Part shown: in pieces, positions 34,199 to 41,235 of the stretch
Layout of the letters: every line of letters starts with the position of its first letter
Position numbering within the stretch: the stretch's first letter is position 1
Source: Anaeromyxobacter oryzisoli
GTDB taxonomy: Bacteria; Myxococcota; Myxococcia; Myxococcales; Anaeromyxobacteraceae
Direction of reading: 5' to 3'
DNA: 64,000 nt
Assembly (NCBI RefSeq): GCF_022690765.1
Contig: NZ_JALCZA010000014.1
Location: 30,165 to 94,164 of the forward strand
Notes under the pieces: generated by a model
Told to the model about the DNA's origin: nothing
Databases searched by the model: none
The model's input: the letters and a program-made list of their open reading frames with translations, nothing else
Program-made: the position numbers and the translations under genes

Positions 34199-34306
34199 GC
34201 CGGTTCCCTACCCCGGCGCGCCGCTCCCCGCAACGGGGCCGCGCCGACCGCGCGCTCCGCGTCCGCCCGCGCCGCGCCTCACGCCGCGCGGCGCGCGGCG
34301 CGATCG

Positions 34307-35335
34307 CTACCCGCCCTTCTTCGCCTCGAGCAGCGCGTTCATCCTCTCCATCACCGCGAACGCGTCGGCGACGTACAGCACGTCCGCCTTCCCGCGCGCC
34401 CACCCGCACGCGGGATCCAGGTTCACCGCGCGACGCTCGCGGATGAACCGCCAGCCGACCACGTGCGGCTCCTCGCCGTGGCAGCAGGTGGCGAGCCCCT
34501 TCGGGTGACGCGGGGTCGCGCCCGTCTGGCCGACCTGGTTCAGGTGGCTCATGAACGCGAACACCTTCTGCCCCTCGCCGGCCTGGTCCACGAGCGACTT
34601 GGAGGAGCCGAGCGAGGCGCCCGAGGCGCGGAGGAACCCGCGGATCAGCCCCTCGGCGCGCTCCGGGTGCGGCTTGCCGTCCGCCTGCTTCTTGGTCCAG
34701 CCCGCGCCCGCGACGAAGAGGAGCCTCGCCTCGGGGCGGATGGTCTGCTCGCCGGACGCCGGCGCGCGGAGGCCGGTCACCTCGGTCCGGGGGGGCGGGA
34801 TCGAGACGGCGACCCGCTCCACCGGCGGCGCGGCGCCGCCCTCGGCCCGCGCCGCCGGCGCGACGCCCGGGTCCACGAGCAGCACCCACGGCCGCTCCTT
34901 CCGCCGGAGCTTCGCCTCGATGCGCTGCTTGTAGTACCAGCGCGCGACGGCGGCGCCGCCGTCGGCGCTCACCTGCGCCACGTGCGTGTCGATCCGGCCG
35001 CCGATCCGCTCGGCGACGCCGGCCGCGACGCGCGACGTCCGCGACGAGGCGGGGGCGACCACCACCGCGGCGCCGGACGCCTTCGCGAGCGCCGTGGCCG
35101 CGGCCGCGTCGCTCGCGTACCGGCCGTCGGCGAGCGCCGGGTCCTCCGCGACGAGGACCTTCGCGACCCCGAGCCCCGCGAGCGCCTGGACGGCGGGGCC
35201 GACGGACGCGCCGAGGAGCGCGACCTGGACCGGGCCGCCGGCGGCGAGGACGCGGGCGGCGGAGAGCGCCTCGAGGGCGCCCTTCGGGAGCGCCCCGTCG
35301 AGCTCGACGGGGGCGAGGAGGAGCACGTCTTCCAT
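34307..35335 (-). CDS. etfA: Electron transfer flavoprotein alpha-subunit-like protein (divergent)
   Basis: The 342-residue protein has the EtfA domain order: an N-terminal alpha/beta domain (VLLLAPVELDG, AALAKASGAAVVVAPASSRT) and a C-terminal FAD domain with NQVGQTGATPRHPKGLATCC. The usual SGGRG motif is replaced by FVAGAGWTKKQ, so FAD contacts may differ. With EtfB it should carry electrons from the acyl-CoA dehydrogenase to the quinone oxidoreductase. GGAG lies nine bases before ATG 35335; ATG 35353 would add six residues. It is the last gene of the four-gene operon. Confidence 0.75.
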   Translation of the reverse strand: MEDVLLLAPVELDGALPKGALEALSAARVLAAGGPVQVALLGASVGPAVQALAGLGVAKVLVAEDPALADGRYASDAAAATALAKASGAAVVVAPASSRTSRVAAGVAERIGGRIDTHVAQVSADGGAAVARWYYKQRIEAKLRRKERPWVLLVDPGVAPAARAEGGAAPPVERVAVSIPPPRTEVTGLRAPASGEQTIRPEARLLFVAGAGWTKKQADGKPHPERAEGLIRGFLRASGASLGSSKSLVDQAGEGQKVFAFMSHLNQVGQTGATPRHPKGLATCCHGEEPHVVGWRFIRERRAVNLDPACGWARGKADVLYVADAFAVMERMNALLEAKKGG

Positions 35336-35400
35336 GGTCGTCGTCTCCTTCATGGCGGCGCCCGCCCGCGTCGGGCGAGGGCGGGCGGCGCCGTCGTGCA

Positions 35401-36213
35401 TCAGTCCTGGGAGATCCACTCGACGAGCTCGCGCGCGATCTCGTCGGGGCTCGCGTCCTTCACGATCCGGGTCTCGCGCTGCGCCTTCGGCACCGCGACG
35501 GAGAGGAACTCGACCCCCGCCGTCCCGACCGGCGCCGCCGGGGCCCGCTGCAGCGCGGGCATCACCTGGCGCATGTTCGCCATCCCGATCTGGGGGTTGT
35601 TCTTCGGCTCGGGGAGGCTGCCGGTCGCCCAGCCGAGCACCGCGGGCGGGCCGGCGACGACGGAGACCTGGTGCTTCCCGCCCTCGACGCGCTCGAGGAT
35701 CTCCAGCGCGCCGCCGGCCTGCACCGCGATCTGGTCCACGCCCTGGAACTGGTCGTGGATCTCGAGCCGCTCGCCGACGAGCTGGAGCGTCACGCCCGCG
35801 CCGCGCGAGGCCGACTCCCAGCCGCCGAAGAGGAGGAGGCGGCCGCGATCCAGGCCGGGGAGCGCCTTCACCGCGGCGGCGAGCCGGACCGCCACCTCGT
35901 GGGCGTCGGTGAAGCCGCCGGCGGGGCCGTCCAGCGCGACGAGCTCGAGCGGCACCTTCTGCGCGACGGCCATCATGACCTGCTGCAGCTTCGCCTTCGG
36001 CCCGAGCGAGACGAGCGTCACTTTCGAGCCCGGCACCTTCGCGGCGAGGTTCGCGGCCTCGAAGAGCGCGTGCGCCGCCCAGGGGTCGAGCACGGCGGGG
36101 AGCATCGCCTCGTTCTTGAGCGCGGGCCCCTGCGGCGTCGCGACCGGCTCGAGCGTCTGGAGCGGGTCGGGCACGACGCTCCCGAGGACCACGATCTGGT
36201 ATCCGGCGGTCAT
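35401..36213 (-). CDS. etfB: Electron transfer flavoprotein beta-subunit-like protein (divergent)
   Basis: The 270-residue protein follows the EtfB outline: QIVVLGSVVPDP at the N-terminus, DPWAAHALFEAANLAAK in place of the usual NP-x-DE-x-A-x-EEA helix, and TLVSLGPKAKLQQVMMAVAQ. Conserved AMP-binding residues are not obvious, so the nucleotide site is probably altered. It pairs with EtfA 65 bases downstream and follows the quinone oxidoreductase gene after 12 bases. Assignment relies on domain pattern plus operon context. Confidence 0.75.
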   Translation of the reverse strand: MTAGYQIVVLGSVVPDPLQTLEPVATPQGPALKNEAMLPAVLDPWAAHALFEAANLAAKVPGSKVTLVSLGPKAKLQQVMMAVAQKVPLELVALDGPAGGFTDAHEVAVRLAAAVKALPGLDRGRLLLFGGWESASRGAGVTLQLVGERLEIHDQFQGVDQIAVQAGGALEILERVEGGKHQVSVVAGPPAVLGWATGSLPEPKNNPQIGMANMRQVMPALQRAPAAPVGTAGVEFLSVAVPKAQRETRIVKDASPDEIARELVEWISQD

Positions 36214-36225
36214 TCGTTCCTCCTC

Positions 36226-38088
36226 CTAGTTCTCGGCGGAGTGGAGCCCGCCCGTTCCGGCGCGGAGCTGGAGGTTCACGCGGTCGGTCCCGTCCAGGCG
36301 CTGGGAGCAGCTCCAGCAGCAGGCGCCGCAGTGCACGCACTTCTCCCGGTCGAACGTCGGGACGCCGTCCTCGCCCGGGCGGAGCGCCTCCGCCGAGCAG
36401 ATCTCGACGCACGCCCGCGCGCGGCAGGCGCGGCACAGCTCGGGCCGCGCGAACGTCACGTGGTCCGCGTAGCCGGGCGGCGCCTGCACCTTGCCGCCGA
36501 CGAGGAGCGCGTCCTGGTGCGTGACGAGGAGCTTCCCGTCGAGCGCGATGGGCGGCCACCCGGCGCGGTCCATGAGCGCGTCGTGCAGCGGGACGCCCTG
36601 CGCCGCGCACGCGCGCCGGATCCGCTCGATCTCCTCCGCGGGGATCTTCCCCTCGTAGAACGCCTCGAGCGAGCCGAGCTTCTCCGCCGGGTGCGGCGGC
36701 TCCTCCCCGAGCGCGAGCTTGCCGCGGGTGAGCCCGGCGAGCGCCATCCCGACGAGCCCGCTCACGACGCCCCGCTGGAAGCCGTCGCGCGCGCGCTCGG
36801 CCACCCTCCCCTCCGCCTCGATCCAGCTCGCCCGGCGCCGCGCCGCGTAGCTCGCCAGGAGGTTCTCCCGGGTGAAGGGACGCCTCCCCTCCGCGAGCGC
36901 GATCACCGCCTCGCCGAGGAGGACGCCGCTCGTGAACGCCTCGTCCACCCCGGAGCTGGTGAGCACGTTGGTCGAGCCCGAGCCCTCGCCGATGCGGGCG
37001 AAGCCGTCGCCCGCGAGGAGCGGCTCGGCGCGCCGGCCCGACTCGAGGATCGACTTCGCGCCCCACGACCGGAGCCGCGCCCCCTCGAGCCACCGCCAGA
37101 GGTAGGGGTGCTGCACGTAGTGCTGGAGGTAGCGGTAGGTGGTCCGCGCGGGCGACTCGAACCAGCTCGGGACGAAGATCCCCACCGACGCCACGCGGTC
37201 CGGGTGGACGTAGAGGAACCCGAAGATCTCCGGCTCGGGGAAGCCGAAGGTGTGCAGCACGGTCCCGGGGCGGAGCGGCGTGTCCTCGGGGAGATCCACC
37301 ACGAGCTTCATCCCCACCGCCCAGTCGCGGCGGGCGTGGCCCGCGGGCATCCCGAGCACCTCGTCGAGCTGCCGCCCGATCGCGCCGACCGGCCCGTCGG
37401 CGACCACCGTGAGCGCCGCGCGCACGTCCAGGCCCGGCAGGTAGGCGCCCTCCGGCCGGCCCCGCCGGTCCACGCCCTGGTCGAGCAGCCGCACCCCGGC
37501 GACGCCGCTCCCCTCGAAGAGCGCCTCGGCGACCGGCGTGCCCGGCCAGATCTGCACGGCGCCGGTGGACATCACCTGCGCGCCCATCCACTGCATGAGC
37601 TGGCCCATCGAGAAGACGAACCCGTCGCGCTTGTGGAGGAACGCGGGCGTCCAGGGGAGCTCGAGGGCGTGGGCCTCGACGGGCAGCACGGCGCGGAGCG
37701 CGCGGAGCGCGGCGTCCGCGGCCCGGAGCGTGGCGGAGCGGCGGCTCGCGCCGACGGGATCGAGGAGGTAGAGCACCTTCTCCTCGCGCACGGGGGCCGC
37801 CATCGGGATCTGCGCCGGGTCGAGCCCCGGGAAGGCGGCCCGGAGCCCGCGCCCCCGCGTCACCACGCCGGACACGCCGAACCCGAGGTCGTCGGCCCGC
37901 TCGTAGCAGACCACCTGGAGCGGCGCGCCCGGCGTCGCGGCGCTCTCGAGCGCGGGGAGGTCCGTCGCCGCGAGCCGCCGCGCGAGCGTGGTGAGGAAGC
38001 CGGCGGCCGCGGGCCCGAAGCCGACGCACGCGACGTCCACGGCCATCGTCTGGCGCTGCGGCGCCTCGGGGGACACCTGGGGCTCCAT
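36226..38088 (-). CDS. ETF:quinone oxidoreductase-like flavoprotein with C-terminal ferredoxin domain
   Basis: The 620-residue protein starts with an FAD-binding segment (VDVACVGFGPAAAGFLTTL) and has a GEGSGSTNVLTSSGVDEAF region in the FAD C-motif position. Its C-terminus has ferredoxin-like cysteines at 552, 555, 560, 564, 584, 587, 590, 591 and 594, enough for one or two Fe-S clusters. This matches FixC plus FixX, or ETF-QO, in one chain. It should pass electrons from ETF to quinone at the membrane. The gene lies between the acyl-CoA dehydrogenase and etfB. Confidence 0.8.
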   Translation of the reverse strand: MEPQVSPEAPQRQTMAVDVACVGFGPAAAGFLTTLARRLAATDLPALESAATPGAPLQVVCYERADDLGFGVSGVVTRGRGLRAAFPGLDPAQIPMAAPVREEKVLYLLDPVGASRRSATLRAADAALRALRAVLPVEAHALELPWTPAFLHKRDGFVFSMGQLMQWMGAQVMSTGAVQIWPGTPVAEALFEGSGVAGVRLLDQGVDRRGRPEGAYLPGLDVRAALTVVADGPVGAIGRQLDEVLGMPAGHARRDWAVGMKLVVDLPEDTPLRPGTVLHTFGFPEPEIFGFLYVHPDRVASVGIFVPSWFESPARTTYRYLQHYVQHPYLWRWLEGARLRSWGAKSILESGRRAEPLLAGDGFARIGEGSGSTNVLTSSGVDEAFTSGVLLGEAVIALAEGRRPFTRENLLASYAARRRASWIEAEGRVAERARDGFQRGVVSGLVGMALAGLTRGKLALGEEPPHPAEKLGSLEAFYEGKIPAEEIERIRRACAAQGVPLHDALMDRAGWPPIALDGKLLVTHQDALLVGGKVQAPPGYADHVTFARPELCRACRARACVEICSAEALRPGEDGVPTFDREKCVHCGACCWSCSQRLDGTDRVNLQLRAGTGGLHSAEN

Positions 38089-38222
38089 GATCGGGATCGC
38101 TCCGTCGGTGGGTTCGTCGGGCGCTAGTACCGTGCGTCAGGAGTTGGAAGGCCTGGAGCCTTCCCCGCGAAGTACTGCGGAGCACTTCGAGTCGGCTGGT
38201 TCATGAGTCGTGCGGAGCAGTC
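38089..38222 (-). other. Operon spacer with two hairpins
   Basis: This 134-base gap between the acyl-CoA dehydrogenase and the quinone oxidoreductase genes contains GGAAGG/CCTTCC (38146-38164). It also contains CGAAGT/ACTTCG (38168-38189), with two extra base pairs beyond a mismatch. They could reduce expression of downstream genes or stabilise mRNA. Confidence 0.4.
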
Positions 38223-40448
38223 CTAGGCGGGGTAGTCGAGCGCCTCCGGGATCATCACGTGCGCGAGCGCCTCGGCGGCCCGGTCCTTCGCGAGCATCGC
38301 GCCGGTGAGGCAGCCGTCCATCTTCACCCGGAGCCGGGCGAAGTCGGTGATCCCGCGGCAGGAGGCGCAGGGCCCCTCCTTCTCCGGGTGATGCTCGCCC
38401 TCCACCTGGTCGCACGCGCAGCCGGCGAGGCCGGCCACGATGCCCTCGAGCGCCTCGGCGTCCACCGCGCTCCAGCAGGCCCTCCGGCCCTCCTCGTCCC
38501 AGGCCGGGTGACGGTTGTACCCGTGCACGAGCTCGGCGCAGATGCGGCCCACCTCGCCCGCGGCGCGGGCGGCCTCGACGTGGCAGAGGTCGGCGAGGAA
38601 GCGCGCCGTGCCGGGGAGCGCGTCGCCCAGCGCCGCGGCGCCGCCGTCCGCGAGCGCGACCGCATCGAGGATCTGCGCGCGCGACGCGCAGAGCCAGGCG
38701 AGCGCGTCGGCGAGCTTGAACGAGACGCCCTGGCGCGCCGGCTGGACGAGCCTCTCGCCGTCCGCGTCGGTGGCGCCCGCGAGGTAGGTGACGGTCCAGA
38801 GCCACAGCTCCATCGCCGAGGCGAGCGCGCACGCGCCGGTGCCGGGGTGGCTCGAGGCGAGGTGCCGCAGCTCGCGCGCCCAGCCCCGGAGCTGGGCGAG
38901 GAACAGCGGCGCCGTCATCGTGACGGAGAGCTGGCGCCGCTGCACCGCCTCCGGCCCCTCGTACGTCGCCTCGAGCTGCGAGTCCATCCACTTCTGGCCG
39001 AGGAACCCGGGGCAGTCCTCGGTGATGCCGTAGCCGCCCATGAGCGAGACGGCCTCGCGGAGCACCGTCGCGCCGTGGCCGGTGTCCCAGAGCTTCGTCG
39101 CCGGGCAGAGGACGTTCGCCTGCGCGTCGAGGAGCGCGAAGCGGACCATCTCGTCCGCCCCGAGGACGCGGAACCGCGCCTCGTCCGCGGCCCCGCGCGG
39201 GCGCGCCGCGAGGTCGAGGTACTCGAGGGCGCTCCGCTCGACGAGCTTCATCCACTTCATCGTGGCCCGCGCGCCGGCGATCCCCTGCGCGGCGAGGAGG
39301 GCGTCCTTCCTCCGGTCGAGCGGGTCGAGCTCGTCGAAGAGCCGGGCGGTGGACAGGCCGAGCGACGCCGCCGCCTCCCCGGTGGCCCACACCTCGACCA
39401 GCCGGTGCAGGGCGTCCTCGCGCTGCTGGATCCCGAGGTCGTGGCGGATCGACCCGGGCGCGGCCTGCTCGGCGCCGCGGAAGCGGTTGCGCTGGTACCG
39501 GATCACCGGCTCGATCGCGCTCAGGAGCTTCGCGGCGGTGATGACGCCGACCGTGACGCGCGTCCGCCGGAACACCGCCTCGATGATCGTGGAGTGGTCG
39601 AAGTTCGGGACGATGACGCCGTCCTTCACGGTGTAGCCGCCGACGATCCGCGACGCGGGCACCCGCAGGCTGAAGATGGGATCGGTCGTGGAGGAGAGCT
39701 GGTGGACGAGCTTCCTCGTGGGCGTGCCGCGGTCGAAGGTGCCGGGGTCGCCCTCCTCGAGGATCACCATGCAGCTCCCCTTGATGCGCGGGTCGCCCGA
39801 GTCCACGGCGGCGGTGACGAAGCTCGCGAACCCCATGTTGGTGATGAAGCGCCCGCGCTTCTCGACCTGGAGCACCGGCTCCGCGCCGTCCTGCCACTCC
39901 GCCACGCGGATTCTGCCGGAGAGCATGCCGGTGTCCACGCCGACGTAGGGGATGGGCTCCGTGAGCGCGAACGCGGCGCGCCAGGTCTTCCGCTCCTCGC
40001 CAGGCTTCGGCGGGACGGCGAGGCTCATGTAGTGGCGGCGCTGCTCCGGCGTGCCCTTCTCGTGGATCGGCGAGAGGCCGAGGAACCCGGCGAGCGCGCC
40101 GGTGGCCGCGCCGGCGTCCACCCAGGCGAGCTCGAACGCGGCGAGCGCCAGGGCCAGGTTCTTCGGGCCGGAGATGAAGCCGCCCTCCTCCGGCTCCATG
40201 AACGCCGCGGTGATGCCGGACGCGTCGTAGGCGGCGAGGAGCTCCGCCTTGCGGGGCGTCCAGTCGTGGTCGTTCCGGCCGCCGGCGGCGACGAGCCGCG
40301 CGACGGGCCCGCGCGCCACCTGGCGGGCGGACTGGACGAGCATCTGCACGTCGTAGCGATCCGCGAAGCGCCACATGATCTGGCGGACGTCGTCGCCGGG
40401 CAGCGTGCGGAGCGCGTCCAGGGCCGGATTCACCGCGGGAGAAGCCAT
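38223..40448 (-). CDS. Large acyl-CoA dehydrogenase with C-terminal Cys cluster
   Basis: The 741-residue flavoprotein has the acyl-CoA dehydrogenase N, middle and C domains (FALTEPIPYVGVDTG, RVTVGVITAAKLLSAIEPVI, VSLMGGYGITEDCPGFLGQK), then about 200 extra residues. The tail contains Cys677, Cys679, Cys694, Cys697 and Cys713 (GCACDQ and PCASC), a pattern suited to a metal or Fe-S centre and not part of ordinary enzymes. It probably oxidises an acyl-CoA and reduces the downstream ETF; the substrate is unknown. It heads the operon. GGAAGGAG precedes the ATG. Confidence 0.85.
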   Translation of the reverse strand: MASPAVNPALDALRTLPGDDVRQIMWRFADRYDVQMLVQSARQVARGPVARLVAAGGRNDHDWTPRKAELLAAYDASGITAAFMEPEEGGFISGPKNLALALAAFELAWVDAGAATGALAGFLGLSPIHEKGTPEQRRHYMSLAVPPKPGEERKTWRAAFALTEPIPYVGVDTGMLSGRIRVAEWQDGAEPVLQVEKRGRFITNMGFASFVTAAVDSGDPRIKGSCMVILEEGDPGTFDRGTPTRKLVHQLSSTTDPIFSLRVPASRIVGGYTVKDGVIVPNFDHSTIIEAVFRRTRVTVGVITAAKLLSAIEPVIRYQRNRFRGAEQAAPGSIRHDLGIQQREDALHRLVEVWATGEAAASLGLSTARLFDELDPLDRRKDALLAAQGIAGARATMKWMKLVERSALEYLDLAARPRGAADEARFRVLGADEMVRFALLDAQANVLCPATKLWDTGHGATVLREAVSLMGGYGITEDCPGFLGQKWMDSQLEATYEGPEAVQRRQLSVTMTAPLFLAQLRGWARELRHLASSHPGTGACALASAMELWLWTVTYLAGATDADGERLVQPARQGVSFKLADALAWLCASRAQILDAVALADGGAAALGDALPGTARFLADLCHVEAARAAGEVGRICAELVHGYNRHPAWDEEGRRACWSAVDAEALEGIVAGLAGCACDQVEGEHHPEKEGPCASCRGITDFARLRVKMDGCLTGAMLAKDRAAEALAHVMIPEALDYPA

Positions 40449-40761
40449 CGCGAGGTCTCCTTCCGCGCGCTCGGCGCGGTCGAAAGTCGAGATCCGGAGA
40501 AGTCGCGACGATAGCAGCGGGGCGCATCCCGTCGAAGCAGACCAAATCAGGGGCGCACGGGGCGCTGCGCCGGAGTGCCGCAGCTCCGCTCAGGGTGAAC
40601 GTCCTGTTCTCGCGGAGTTGTGCGGCCCGCCGCTCGAGCGTGTGGCGTATCGCGCGCTCCCATCGTGACGGGAGCGACCACAAGCCGCGCCCGGAGCGGT
40701 GCGGCGCGCCCCTCCCGCGAGCCACGCGGCCGCGGCGTCGTGACGCTCACCGTGGGGAAAG
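40449..40761 (-). other. Spacer with partial REP-like sequence
   Basis: This 313-base gap between the acyl-CoA dehydrogenase start and the next gene's stop has no visible gene. It holds the candidate promoter. CGCTCAGGGTGAACG around 40587-40601 matches, inverted, the left half of the REP at 45311-45360. A hairpin GCTCCC/GGGAGC lies near 40650-40675. Confidence 0.45.
40508..40536 (-). promoter_or_regulatory. Candidate promoter of the acyl-CoA dehydrogenase/ETF operon
   Basis: On the minus strand an extended -10, TGCTATCGT, has its TATCGT at 40508-40513. Seventeen bases upstream lies TTCGAC (40531-40536), a poor -35. The site is 60 bases before the dehydrogenase ATG. The extended TGn motif is the main support. 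Confidence 0.35.
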
Positions 40762-41145
40762 TCAGGGGCGCGCGAGCACCGCGCCGCAGCGCGCCGTCAG
40801 CTCGGTGGTGCGGGCGAGGAGCGACTGCGCCTCGGCGTAGAGCGCCGCCGCGTCGCCGGTGTCGGCGCCCTCGGGCAGCTCTCCGATGCGCGCGAGGAGA
40901 TCGCCGACGCGGAGCAGGTGCTGGTGCGCGAGCAGCAGATCGCGCGCGAGCCGGGCGCCCTGCCGCGTGTAGATGAGGCCGGTCTGGAACAGCCGCGCGA
41001 GCGACCGCCGGTTCACCTCGTCCACGCCGCTGCAGCGCACCTGGAACTCGCGGAGGCGGCGCGCGTCGCGCGCCTGGGCGAGATCGACGACCTCCGGCGA
41101 TGCCGCGCGCGTCGTCTCTCGCGCTCCTCTCGTCGGCTGGGTCAT
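40762..41145 (-). CDS. Hypothetical helical protein
   Basis: I do not recognise this protein of 127 residues (134 if ATG 41166 is used). It is predicted to be mostly helical and has a leading segment VVDLAQARDARRLREFQVRC. The rest has regular Leu/Ala heptads (TRQGARLARDLLLAHQHLLR). There is no signal peptide or known motif. It lies 90 bases downstream of alaS on the same strand and may be cotranscribed. Neither start has a good Shine-Dalgarno sequence. Codon composition matches the neighbours, which supports coding. Confidence 0.55.
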   Translation of the reverse strand: MTQPTRGARETTRAASPEVVDLAQARDARRLREFQVRCSGVDEVNRRSLARLFQTGLIYTRQGARLARDLLLAHQHLLRVGDLLARIGELPEGADTGDAAALYAEAQSLLARTTELTARCGAVLARP

Positions 41146-41235
41146 CGGCCGGAGATCGTACCGCATCCCCCCCGACGACGGTCAACGCCGCCGTCGCCCT
41201 TGACACGTCCCGGGAGTGACGCCTCCGGACGGAGG

